Source: Mixophyes australis (Eukaryota > Chordata > Amphibia > Anura > Limnodynastidae). Taken from it: a stretch of DNA of 64,000 nt. The stretch lies in contig JAVHZZ010000003.1 of assembly GCA_036250195.1 (NCBI GenBank), forward strand, positions 33,076,335 to 33,140,334, read 5' to 3'. Every line of letters begins with the position of its first letter. The first letter of the stretch is position 1. The position numbers and the translations under genes are program-made. The notes under the pieces are model-generated. The model was not told the DNA's origin, did no database searches, and saw only the letters and a list, made by a program, of their open reading frames with translations. Positions 22,981 to 34,192 of this stretch are shown in pieces.

Positions 22981-25194
22981 AAGCCAACATGGGTTAGATC
23001 ATATGTTATCCAATGTTTAGTCTGTAACACCTAAATACTGGGCATGGTGTGTAGCTGAAAGTGGGAGCTTTAGTATTTTGAAATAACCCATCAAACATTG
23101 CTGTTAGTTTATATCTTACAAAGCAAAAAAAAAAATACACTCCAGCTAAACAAAACGCCTGAGGCATGCCCATAGAATAAAACAAAATAAAGAGCATGTG
23201 TTGGAAAGACATAGCTTTGATTTGGAACTCTTGGACCTGAAAAGATACTATTTATCTTGAAAGACAAACAGCTTTTTCCTACAGCTTGATCTGCGAGACC
23301 ATCAAGCACTGGGAACTGTCCACTTTCATTTAACATGGCATGTTCCAACATAGACTGTGCAGAACATATAAACCAAAGCAGAATATCCATATCCATCCTA
23401 ATTTGAGAGTAAACAGTACTAATTTGACTTTGCAGCTGTTTATTGATACAGTGATACTGTACAGTACACAGAACAGTAGCCAGTGTATTGGGCTTACGCT
23501 ATTTTGAGAGGGGTTTTGCCCGCCAAACTACGCACATGTTCCCAATACAGGTCTTTCTGGAATGATGCACACCATAAATTAATCCAGGCACACCGAAACC
23601 ACACCAAAAACAAAAGCTTGCCTTATTTTATTTCATGTGTGCGCTACTAGAGCTCTATGAAAACCCAGAAATTTTATTCACCACGATTTGGTCAAAAATT
23701 CCCAAATTACAGTGAATTTCACTCAATAATACTAAACAATCAAATTGAAGTCCCTGAAGTAAACATGATTAAATAAGTTAGCAGCATGCTCCTCTACCCA
23801 AAACATCAACCAGCCTCAGAGTTGGATAGCTTGTATCCCACTATAATAGGGAGACCACCGGTTTGAGGTTCCACAGTGTGTGACTGGTGTAACAGAACAC
23901 CATCCACTCCCAAAGACTACCAGTTACGCCCTGGAAAAAATGGGGGGCTCTTCTCGTTCCCCTGAGGTTTGGTGCAGGTAATAAATAATATTATAATGAA
24001 CAGTCATCATCATCAACTGCTCTGTATATGTGTACAGGGCTGCCTGACTCTCCAGTGGGTGTTATTGATTCATCCACATTTTGGTAAATCAGGACTGATT
24101 GCAAAACATAAAAGAAAGCACAGGCCAGATCAATCTACTTCTAATGCCAGAAAAATAACTAGAACAATTAATTGACAAGTGTTGGAATGTAAATGCTCAT
24201 AGAATTGGCTGAATAATAAACAGGTTTTATTACAAGAACAATAATTAAATGATTATATTATTGTTCTTCTTCCACCACTGGATGAGCCATTGTTATAGTT
24301 TATCAGATAGGAGAAATAGATTGATTAAGTGCAGTCCTGTGGCATCTTTATTAGTTTTTATTGTTGAAGGGAGTGGTGACCGCCTTCACTAGACAGCTGG
24401 TTTCATTTTACTGCCTATGAATAATGAGATTGTTTTTTACATTTAGATATATTACTGTATAAGCAGTAAGAGTCTAAGTTGATTATTTTGCTTTTTCCCC
24501 CCGATAGTGAAACATGCCAACTCAATAAGGTTAGGACAAATGATGTATTGAGGCGTTTCTATCCCACTTAAAGCAGCAATACTTAGGTATAGCTACCATT
24601 TTCCCTTGTTTTATTTCTTCAGGCTCCTAAAAATTAGTTATGCTTCTGGACTACCATGCCAACCACAGTCACATAATGTAGTTAACAGAGAGGCTTTGGA
24701 GCACCCCTCTTTGCTCTGTCTGCACTGTAACATCCTCCATCTCCCCCTCTGCCATCACATGTCATGCGGAGAGCCTGTGTCTGGCAACCAGTTTTGTTTG
24801 ACAATCAGAGGGCTTTGGAAATTGAGATAATGATATGTAGGAGGATAGCTAAGAAAAGAAAATATAGATGCATGCTTAAAAGGTACTTTAACTATTCTGT
24901 TTAAGCAAAACATTTCCTTTCTAACTTTTCTGTTTCAATCTATAATTCAAAACTCCGGATTACCTAGGTTTTTATCACAATCCATAATTGGCTGTGTAAG
25001 GGATAATGCAGTGAATCTCCAAAACGTACACATGTAGCACATACACAGGTGCACTCCCCCACTCCTCTTCATTGGAGTGCACACATGCTCATTAGTGTTG
25101 TCATTATAGCAGCAAAGGTCTTGCAGTCACTAAGCTGGCATCTTCTCCCTCTCACTTTTACTTGTTAGATCAGTGCTCCAATTATAAATTATTA
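22981..25194. other. Unannotated stretch
   Basis: No coding region is evident. At about 23826-23880 a short segment with GGTTTGAGGTTCC resembles a tRNA B box and could be the head of an unrelated SINE, but I could not define its ends. Confidence 0.4.
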
Positions 25195-26405
25195 TTACTA
25201 TTATCGTTTATCATTATCGTTGACTTGTTAGGCGCCAAAAGATTTCCGCAGTGACATACACAGAACAAACAGTAGACTATACAGGGTGAGACAGTACAGA
25301 ACAATAAACAAAAAATACCAATACCTCAGAAACTCCAGGCAGGCTAATGCAGTAGAGGCGGAGCAGAAGAACAGGTATGGAGACAGTAGGGAAGAGGACC
25401 CTGCTCATATGAGCTTATATCTTGAGGGACGGTGAACAAAACAGGCACAAGGGAAGGCAGTTGAAGCATGGGGGGAGCAAAAGGGGGAGGGCGGGTGGAG
25501 AGAGGGGAGAACGAGCAGAGAAGATGAGGGGGTTAAGTGGATGGTTGGTAGGCTTTGAGGAACAGGTGAGATTTAAGTGCTCGTTTGAAAGAGCACAGAT
25601 TAGGAGAGAGACGGATGGAGCGAGGAAGGTCATTCCAGTGAAGGGGGGCCGCCCGGGAGAAGTCTTGGATTTAGGAGTGGGAAGAGTGGAGGAGAGGCTG
25701 CGGTCATTGGCCGAGTGCAGGGAGCGGACAGGAGTGTGAATGTAGAGGAGCTTAGAGATATAAGGGGCAGTAGACTGGGAGAGAGCCTTGTAAGTGGTGG
25801 TAAGGAGTTTGAAAAGGATTCTGTCGGGGATGGGGAGCCAGTATAGGGCAAGGCAGAGAGGGGAGGGAGGAGCTGCGAGAAAGGAAGAGGAGTCCTGCAG
25901 CCGCATTGAGAATAGAGCAGAGGGGCGAAATGGGATTGGGGGAGGCCAACGAGGAGGTTGCAATAATCGAGGCGGGAGATGGAGTGCGTGGATGTTTTTT
26001 TTGGTGGCATCCTGAGAGAGGAAGGGACGGATGCGGGCGATGTTGAGGAGTTGTAAGCAACAGATTTGGGCGAGGGACTGAATGTGGGGGGCAAAAGAGA
26101 GAGGAGTAAAGAGTGACAATCAGGCAGTGGAGTTGGGTGACAGAGGAGATGGTGGAGTTGTTACCAACAATAGAGAGGTCATGGTGGTAGGGGAGTATAG
26201 GGGGAGGAAAGACAATAAGTTCAGTTTTAGAGATGTTAATTTTAAGAAAGCGCGAGGACATCCAAGAGGAGATGGCTGAGAGGCAGTCAGATACATGAGA
26301 GAGGGAGGAGGAAAGATCAGGAGAAGAGATGTAGAGTTGAATGTCATCAGCATAAATGTGATACTGAAGACCGAAGGAGATGAGAGCACAAAGGGAGGAA
26401 GTATA
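25195..26405 (-). pseudogene. L2/CR1-clade LINE, RT to 3' end
   Basis: On the minus strand the RT catalytic box is intact (FGLQYHIYADDIQLYISS, near 26340-26365), followed by SSRFLKINISKTELIVFPPP, the region with ISRLDYCNLL, and the C-terminal block LALYWLPIPDRILFKLLTTT. The 3' untranslated part ends in an AT-rich simple tail near 25195, so this copy is complete at the 3' end and truncated at the 5' end, as is usual for LINE insertions. Frameshifts separate the blocks. The long minus-strand frame at 25415-26119 belongs to this element and is not a host gene. Confidence 0.88.
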
Positions 26406-26439
26406 GAGCGATTGTTTTTCTACAATAATTTAATGCAAC

Positions 26440-26932
26440 AGCCTCTGAGGTTCTGTTTGGACAGTTTTGTGAGAGTAAAGTTGCTTAACCCGGGTGCCTG
26501 GCTCTGGTGCCAGAATAACAGGTTTCTAACCTAGTGTTCCTGGTTCTCCTTCTTCTAGTTTCCTGTTGGTAGTTCCTGTGATTCGCTCTCCCGTTGTGAC
26601 CCGGCTTGGTGACCTTCCCTGCATCTGTGTGACCCATATTGTTCCTGCGACCTCGGCTTCTTGACTATTCCTCTGGATTCTCCCTGGTACCTTGCATTCC
26701 CGATTGGCTCGACCCGGACCGTCTTACTCTTCTACACTACACCGGTAACTGGCTAGTAGGACCGCGACTTGCGTACCCTGTGCAGCGAAGTCCGAACCTC
26801 CTTGCAGGGGATCCCTGGCGCATACCAGGGATACGTTAGACTCCGCACCTGCTGGTTCAGTAGTGCTAATACTGTTTAGTGTCCTGCTCTCTGTAGTCCT
26901 CAATAGGCCATCAGCCTGACACCGGGATTACA
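26440..26932 (+). mobile_element. Probable Gypsy-type LTR fragment
   Basis: A pyrimidine-rich stretch with repeated TTCCTG, TGTGAC and CCTTGC words ends GGGATTACA and is followed by TTTCTGGTGCATAAGACC. That last block resembles the primer-binding region after a frog Gypsy LTR. The style matches the minus strand of the solo LTR at 33279-33992. The 5' boundary is unclear and no gag follows. Confidence 0.45.
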
Positions 26933-27309
26933 TTTCTGGTGCATAAGACCATACCCAGCAGAAGGACTTTTAATGTTAATTTGATGCTGTCTTTCATGCT
27001 TATGCGAGTTGATCTGAAGCTTAATACTAAAAATAATAATAAAAATGATTTTATGCCCGATATTGTCTCCTCTTATCCATTTTATGATAGTACTATTGGA
27101 GGAGCTGATTTGGGACTGATCTTGATGCAGTTGTCAGACATTTAATCTAGGGAGATCATAGTGAATTGGATTGAAAGTATCTTCTTAAGTATGTTTAATA
27201 TTAGTGTAACCACAACAGGGAGACTCTCAAGACATTTTCTATTTTGGATATTTTCACTTCTTGGAAGCATGGATTTAGTGCACTAAAATATTTCAGCACT
27301 TAGGATAAT

Positions 27310-28165
27310 TGTCTTCTTTTGCTGTGATAATATTACACATATTATACTTACGTTTTTAGGCATGAAGATTACGTCCGTCATGGAATTTCCTCACATGTGA
27401 TATTTGATTTTCCTATGTATTAGAAAGTGGGAGTGCCATGGTTTATTTTCCCTTTTTTAGATTTACCACTGTGGTGGCAATTAAGAGTATAATAATACAG
27501 GTGTGGCGGCACATATGAGTATAATTATACAGGTGTGGTGGCACTTAGTATAATCATACAGGTATGGTGGCAGTTAGAATAAACATACAGGTGTGGCAGC
27601 AATTGGGAGGATAATCATACAGGTGTGGTGGCAGTTAGGAGAATAATCATACAGGTGCGGTAGAACTTTGGAGTATAATCATACAGGTGCGGTAGCACTT
27701 AGTATAATCATACAGGTATGGCGGCAGTTAAGAGTATAATCATACAAGTGCGGAAGCACTTGGGAGTATAATCATACAGGTGTGGCGGGAATTGGGAGTA
27801 TAATCATACAGATGTGGCGGCAGTTAGGAGAATAATCATACAGGTGGCGGCAATTAGGAGTATAATCATACAGGTGTGGCGGCACTTAGGAGAATAATCA
27901 TACAGGTGGCGGCAGTCAGGAATATAATCAGGCACGTGTGGCGGCACTTAGGAGAATAATCAGGGCAGCAAACACAGGAGTGCTTGAAAAGTCTTTGTTT
28001 AGAACACCCTCTGAAACAGTGATAGGCAACCTTAAACACTACAGGGACCACATGGTGTGGCCCTGTAACCCTCAAAGGGGCCATACATTACCCATAATCT
28101 CAGTAATAAGTTAAAACAAAAAATGTAATAAAAGAGAGACATATTAGTGGCCATTTGAAGCAAGT
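27310..28165 (+). repeat. Composite repeat, copy A (unique1, minisatellite, unique2)
   Basis: Unique part 1 (about 27315-27480) starts TTTTGCTGTGATAATATTAC and ends GATTTACCACTGTGGTGGCA. It is followed by the minisatellite, and then unique part 2 (about 27960-28165) starts GGCAGCAAACACAGGAGTGC and ends ATTAGTGGCCATTTGAAG. All three parts recur reversed at 45439-46469 but in a different order. No coding capacity and no terminal inverted repeats were found. Confidence 0.85.
27480..27962. repeat. Minisatellite, unit about 31-34 bp
   Basis: About fifteen units follow AGTATAATCATACAGGTGTG then GCGGCACTTAGG, with variants GCAGTTAGG and GCAATTAGG. It is homologous to the reversed arrays at 45439-45960 and 46305-46469. 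Confidence 0.95.
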
Positions 28166-29080
28166 GTTACAAGCTATAACAAAAAAAATCTGATAATAAT
28201 ACAGGAAGGAACTAGGGACCGCATGTGAAGTCTTAGAGGGCCATATGTGGGCATGTTTCCCATTACTGCCTATTTATGACAAATGTGTAAAGCTATGTGT
28301 TGAATATCCCATGCTCCTCTTTGTGCAAAACTATTCTACATACATTTATCCTACATAGAAGTTTAAAATTGTGAAAGTGAAGTGTAAAATATGGAGTTAT
28401 ATTTGTGTAAAACTTACAAAGTAAAGTGAATCCTTTGTCCCTTGAGAAAAAAACCTGACAAATTATTTAAATGAAATATGACTCAGGTTTATTGGCAGGA
28501 ACATCCCTATTGAAATCCAAATATGATCTTTGATAAATAGACCTCTAACTAGGAAACCAGAAAATAAAAATCACATATAGTGGAGTTGATATTAGCGTCT
28601 TGTACAAAATGAAGTGTAAGGGGGTTATTTATAAAACCAAGTCGTGTGCAGAACAGGTGCTCACCCAGGTGCAAGGGGCACAAGTAAGTTCATGGTTCAT
28701 CTGGGAAAACACAATTATTGCAGTTTTCGAGCAGGGTCTCTACAGCCTGTGTCGTAGAAATATTTATCATAACATCAATATTTTTACAAGAAATTGTTGG
28801 ACTCCCCTGTACATTTCAAATGACTCCAGACAGTAAAGAGATATTGGGGCTTCCCTTATCTCAAGGGATAAATATGCTTAGTTTCTATTTAAAACACATT
28901 GGTTTATTTCTTCATATTTCTCTGAATTGGACATCATTTCAAAATCTGTGGAGAAAAGGCTGAAACAATTGAAAAATAAAAAAGTAATTCCTGCTAACTG
29001 CAAGGTGATGTGAGTTTGTTTCTATTTAATTTTCATTCAGATCATTGAATTATCTTGTGCCTTAAACAAACTTTGTCATA
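28166..29080. other. Unannotated DNA
   Basis: I see no repeat family or coding region here. Confidence 0.45.
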
Positions 29081-29097
29081 TTAGGCTGGGTACACAA

Positions 29098-29984
29098 AGG
29101 AAGCTTGAGAAAGTCCACAAGGGGTGGACGAAACGCGTTGCTGTGTTCCAAGTCACCAGCATTTTGCTGCATACTCCTGTGACCAACTTTCACACTCACC
29201 TGATGAACGGAGATCCAGTCCGCAAAGATCGTTGATGTCTTATCATCCACGGACATACTAGGAACCCGAGTTTCTACAGACTCTTTTTTCAGGTACGCAC
29301 CTGTTTCATCTTCCGGACATCGGAGTCTATTGCTGACACGCCGTCAGCGCAAGTACGGAGGCACCTATGTGGGACCACGATCCCCATGAAGATTTATAAG
29401 TGTGCCCTGCATTTCTTGCGTTTTTAGTTTGATGTCATTTTCCTCCAGTTTGACTGTCTCATTGTACATCTATTGATCCACCATATACTGCGGATACACA
29501 ATCAGCGCAAGTACGGAGGCACCTTATGCGGGACCACGATCCCTATGAAGAGTTGCAAATGTGCCCTGCATTTCCTGTGTCTTCAGTTTGATGTTATTTT
29601 CCTCCAGTTTGACTGTCTCGCTGTTATTTTATTGATCTACCATATACTGCCCAGCTATACAGACCTAACATTGGGCATATAGATCCATTGCATTGTTGGA
29701 TCACATTGAAGTCAGTCTCAATTTCACTCATCTCATCATCAATTTTATAAGGCAGTGCTATCTATCCGTCATCTCTCCATACGGTTCATGTCGTGTAAAT
29801 CACCCATGACAGACCTCATTTCATTCAAGTCCTTGATGTATTTAGTATTGTGGTTTATTGTTATGTTCTATATGTTTGAATAAATTTATGTCATTTTCAA
29901 GAGATCATTCATGTGACTATCTCTGTTGAAATTGTTCAATTACAACACATTCGGGTGAATTAACTCTCAGCGCTGTATCTTACT
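29098..29984 (+). mobile_element. 887-bp retroposon-like insert starting with a hammerhead-like motif
   Basis: The insert is bounded by 17-bp near-identical direct repeats (two mismatches), the size expected for target-primed insertion. A ribozyme-like hairpin lies at its very start. A segment of about 150 bp is tandemly duplicated: AGCGCAAGTACGGAGGCACC followed by TGTGCCCTGCATTTC and ATTTTCCTCCAGTTTGACTG occurs at about 29347-29480 and again at 29503-29635. No reverse transcriptase is present. Possible identities are a Penelope-like fragment or a small non-autonomous retroelement that carries such ribozymes. This assignment is an inference. Confidence 0.6.
29099..29145 (+). ncRNA. Hammerhead-ribozyme-like motif
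   Basis: A perfect 6-bp stem, GTCCAC (29113-29118) with GTGGAC (29124-29129), is followed directly by GAAACGCGTT, the right-hand hammerhead core with a minimal helix III (A-U and C-G pairs closing a two-base loop) and a GUU cleavage triplet. Before the stem stands CTTGAGAAA where CTGANGA would be expected, so the left core is damaged. Stem I could form only imperfectly (GGAA with TTCC). It is probably inactive. Confidence 0.45.
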
Positions 29985-30832
29985 TTAGCTTGGGTACACA
30001 ATACAAACATTTTCGACTGATTTGTGAATTGTTATCTATAACAATTTTACCAACAACTAAAGCTCCAATCAGCATGCCGGTTCATGCGTACACACTATAC
30101 ATGTTTTAAACAATTTTTACACAATTTAGCAATAGGGCTGTGATTTTTGTCTGTAACAACAGTAATATGCTAAACAAATTTAAATAAAAGGCTGAACCTC
30201 AGCGCTCACAACACCCTCAAAGATTCCGCAAAAGGAAATACACTATCACCATTTATTCTACTGTACAGCATTGTGTATAGTGTACGGTCACTCCATTCGT
30301 AACTGCACTATTACTAAGATTTATTTTAATACAATGGCCACAATAAATTAACAGAAAGCTTGAGGATTTCTTGCTTTTCGCATGGACAATGCAAGCACTT
30401 GCATACAGAAACACATAAATGACAAATTGAGCATGTAAAACAGATTTATTATTGCGTCTCAATTAAAAGATTACTATTCCCATTTGCTTGACGTGTTGAC
30501 ACCGCACCATGTGGGAGACCTAGAAACAACATTATACATTTAAATAAACAGGCCCAGAAAGGCGTCGCTGTTGGAGGAACTATCGGCAGTCTGTCGGCAA
30601 TTGGTCACGAGCATGTACACACTGCAGGGTTGGAACAACGTTGTTTTAGCGATAAACAAGATTTTTAGTCCGGTTTAAAAATCTTATTTAACTATATGAT
30701 GGGCTTTGGAGCGATAATCATTTATCAGTGCAGTGTACACACTACACATGTGATATCGGCCCAACCGGTCGTTTATAGTCTGATTGACCCGATAATCGTC
30801 TGAAAAACACTATAGTGTGTACCCAGGCTTAA

Positions 30833-31695
30833 AGTACATATTGTCACAAGATATTGTCACAAGATCAGAGTACATCTGCCATTGTCTCCTGGGGTAGACG
30901 GGGCACTTTTTCCACACAGCAGCCATAAAAAGGTCACAGCAGTCCAATGAGTACAACTAGCCTCAGCTAGTTTTATTAAAGAGGAAAAACAAAATAAAAT
31001 CCAAAATAAATCCTGGCCTGTCTTGCTCTAACTAATACATTTGACAATCCCATTCTAAGTGTGGTAGGACCTAATGTCCAGCTCAAAAACAAAGAACAAT
31101 TGGCAAGTTTAGTTCACTTATGAACAAATAGCAGTTTTCTCACTCTATGGAAAATTCCAGCCTTTTAAGAGACCAAAGGAGCAAACTAGACAACTGCTGT
31201 CTGGCTGGCAAATCAGAAGACCCAAAATGGGCCTAATGAATGGAGGCCCTCCCTCTCCATTCACTCCAGGGAACCCTTGATCTAGCTTTTGCTTGAGACC
31301 AAAGTTTTTGGAAAGCCGTTTTTTCAATACCAACAATTTCCCTGGAGTTCAAAACACATTGGTCTGAAACCTGGGAGAAACATACAGTCCATCAATGATT
31401 TTGCCAGCATTACTATCACAATATATATAAGTGTTAAGTAAAGTTCACAGCTGTCCAGTTCATCCAGCAACCAACAAACTATTTGCCCACTCTGCCCTGG
31501 ATGCAATAGCACTGTGGAAATGCAATAGTAACCTCTTTTCAATTCGTTTTGATATTCTGCCAAAAAATGTTGCACCAGTAGTGTTGAAAGACTGTGACTC
31601 CCTTTAAAATTAGATGTATACATTAATCATGGCGGTGCTACTACTAAAGTAGAGTAAATATAGAAAGTAGAGAACAGAGTTTTTCGGAGGTACAC
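30833..31695. other. Unannotated DNA
   Basis: No feature recognised. Confidence 0.45.
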
Positions 31696-31698
31696 TTA

Positions 31699-31886
31699 GG
31701 GGTAAATGTATGAACCTCAGGATTTTTCAACTCCGGCGAGTTCAGCGTCTTCAGCGCTTAAATTTATAGCGGAGCTGCCTTGTAAAGGGAAGTCTCCCTT
31801 TACAAGGCAGCGCCGCTTTGAATTTAAGCGCTGAAGACGCTGAACTCGCCGGAGTTGAAGAATCCGGAGGTTCATACATTTACCCC
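31699..31886. mobile_element. Near-perfect palindromic MITE with TTA target duplication
   Basis: The element runs from GGGGTAAATGTATGAACCTC to GAGGTTCATACATTTACCCC. The 188 bp fold into one hairpin with few mismatches: GGCGAGTTCAGCGTCTTCAG pairs with CTGAAGACGCTGAACTCGCC. TTA stands on both sides (31696-31698 and 31887-31889), the 3-bp TSD preferred by PIF/Harbinger transposases. The near-identity of the arms suggests a fairly young copy, in contrast to the relic at 1490-1587. Confidence 0.93.
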
Positions 31887-31889
31887 TTA

Positions 31890-33189
31890 GTCTCATATCA
31901 ATTATTCTGATATTCCACAGGTGTAGAACCTCACATTAGACTAAATCGAGTAATTAATATTGGTCCTATGATGCCAATACAGTGTATTGATTAAATGGTC
32001 TCTGGAAATCACTAGCACTAACATTTCTATACAGAATATTTCTATGTTTGCGTGTGACTTTACAGTTTAAACATTCTATTAATTGCTTTCCAAAGTCCAA
32101 TCTGTGAATTTAAATTGAGCACTACAAATTGGAGACAGTCTGTGTAACAACCATGGCAGCCATCTGTTACGATGTTAAGTATGGCATGGTATGATAAAGA
32201 ACAGGGGATTGGGGTGATTAAAAGCAAATGGGAGCAGTTGGCTGGGCTTACCCTATGTCTCCCATAAGATGACGGCTGACAGTTGTTATGATTTCAGAAC
32301 TGTATAAAAACAATAGTTTAGAAAAAATGTGTGCGCAGTGATGTGAGACACGAGAGGTTTATATTGTACTATGAATACAAATTGAGGCAGCGAGGATTTT
32401 AAAGTGCAGTCCACATGTTTTTTTCATTTTTAAAAATTCATATCCCCAACAGCTGATTTGTAAATGAACTTATTGTTATAACCTTTCCTGCTGACCCTGA
32501 AAATTAAAGAATATATTAACGTTGGTTCTAACCATTGTACTTTGTATATTGATGTGATTTGGGGATTGCAACTGACACGTAGTTACAAAGACAGTCTTAG
32601 CTCCTATATATCCCCAAAATACCTATTGTCTAATAGCAAGCAGCCAAATGTAAGGTCTGTTTTTTTACTTTGCTATGAGAGAGCATTTGCTTACATACTC
32701 TAAAGTTAATATGACTTCAGCAATTAAACAAACAAAATAATTTGTAATAAGAGACATATAGAATTGTAATGCACTTTGTAGATTCAATAGTTATCTTATT
32801 CTCTGTTGGTGTGCTGTCTCTCTACCGGTTGCTTGGGTTTTCATGTGTTTGTATAAACTGTCTATACCTAACCTTGAGAAGCCAGGAACCGCCAAACTTT
32901 TGCAATGTAGGAATCATGAAAAAGATCAAGCTACGCAGGGCTGTGCCCCGTCACGTTGGGGCGTGTGCAGTGCTTCCAAATCACTGGACGCCGATAACCT
33001 CTTTCCCATCCCCTAACCCACCCCCCTTCAATGCTGTGCACACTACTGTTAATACGCGCAGCGATAAAAGGGACATTTTAAAGTTGGATATACCTCCCAA
33101 CTGTCCTGGGGAAAAAAGTGTAGTGTAAGTGATCCTGTATGACTGACCTACTGCATAGTTGCCTAGAGAAAACATGATCAATACAGTGG
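31890..33189. other. Unannotated DNA
   Basis: No recognised repeat. A 119-codon frame at 32769-33128 has no family resemblance and no codon-use signal that I can see, so I do not call it a gene. Confidence 0.4.
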
Positions 33190-33278
33190 CTATCCTGATG
33201 AGTAGCAGATTCAATCCACTGGGAGAGGTCAAGAGTGGAGGTTAGAGAGAGCAGTTTGGAAGCAGCTTTGGAACGTGG

Positions 33279-33992
33279 CGTTAGAAACCCCTCTAGCCGC
33301 TACAGCAAAACCCGGAGTCTGCTCTGAAAGTCTGGTGTTCACTGGAGCCCTTAGTGGTGGGGAAAGACTTGGCCGCAGACTAACAGAGGGTCGTGAAATG
33401 TGTACCGGCTGGGGAGAACCCAGGAAAGCGGAGAGAAGTCCAGGCAAGGGTCGAGGGCCGGCAGCAGACAGCGAATCCAATAAACAAGCCGAGGTCAGAG
33501 GTCACAGGCACGGTAGTAAGGTCCAAGATACAGGCAAGGAAGGTCAGGGTCACGAGCAAAACAGGCAGGGTCCAAATCCAAGCAAGGGGTCATACACGAG
33601 AAATCCAACAGAGTATCCACGAGACAGGAACTAGGAGCAAGCAGGTCAGCAGGACTGAGACAGAAAAGCTATAACCGGCTACAGACCTCACTGCCTTAAA
33701 ATACTACAGCCAGCCAATCAGAGCCCAGCTCTGAAATTATTCACAGCCCCTGCCTGATACACTAATAGATTAATTAGCCTACAGGCTATTCATATTGATA
33801 GGCACTAAATCAGCCCACAGGCTGTGATACCTGGCTGCACATGCGCCCAGAGGTAGTTTTCGGCCATTGCCCTGGCAACGGTCGGGCCAAATTTCCGGAA
33901 GGGACGTCCCGGTCGTCATAGCGACGGCAGGGACGTCGGTGGAAGACACAGCGAGTCGCGGCGGTGCCCGCGGCTGTCGCGACTGACTGACA
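33279..33992 (-). mobile_element. Solo LTR, Gypsy type, 5-bp TSD
   Basis: CGTGG flanks the element on both sides (33274-33278 and 33993-33997). On the minus strand it begins TGTCAGTCAGTCGCGAC and ends TTTCTAACG, so the start is canonical and the terminal CA has probably become CG. The 714 bp have the layout of frog Gypsy LTRs: a GC-rich start, a TATTTTAAG-like promoter region, then a pyrimidine-rich part. No internal region remains, which implies LTR-LTR recombination. The apparent 119-codon frame at 33275-33634 lies in the LTR and is not a gene. Confidence 0.88.
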
Positions 33993-34192
33993 CGTGGATT
34001 AGCAATAGGGATGTTGAAATCACCCATGATGACAATGGGGATGTCAGAAGAGAAGTGAGAGAGCCATGCAGAGCAATGTTCAAGAAATGGTTGGTGTGGT
34101 CCAGGGGGGGGGGGGGCGATAGATGACTGCAACGCGCATAGAGAATGGGTTAAAAATCCTAACAGTATGAACTTCAAAAGATGTGAACGTGA

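Larger units (their letters stand above)
29081..30832. mobile_element. DNA transposon with GGGTACAC ends, split by an insert
   Basis: The left end TTAGGCTGGGTACACAA (29081-29097) repeats at 29985-30001 as TTAGCTTGGGTACACAA because an 887-bp insert lies between. The right end near 30815-30832 is the inverted form, GTGTGTACCCAGGCTTAA. The interior (30004-30815) holds AACGATAATC-type words shared with a second copy at 49268-49715. No transposase was found, so it is non-autonomous; superfamily not determined. Confidence 0.75.

Noticed and set aside
25415..26119. 234-codon minus-strand frame as a host gene
   Set aside because: Its content (LALYWLPIPDRILFKLLTTT and similar) is the C-terminal part of an L2-type LINE and it has frameshifts relative to the RT block.
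27480..27962. CRISPR-like array
   Set aside because: Units are contiguous diverged repeats without unique spacers, and the genome is eukaryotic.
32769..33128. 119-codon plus-strand frame
   Set aside because: No family resemblance or splice context; length is within chance for 64 kb on six frames.
33275..33634. 119-codon plus-strand frame
   Set aside because: It lies antisense in a solo LTR with a clear 5-bp TSD.
34167..34192. Start codon at 34167 as a real gene start
   Set aside because: The ATG lies in the host L2 and target-site duplication, upstream of the 5'-truncated L1; it is an accidental fusion.
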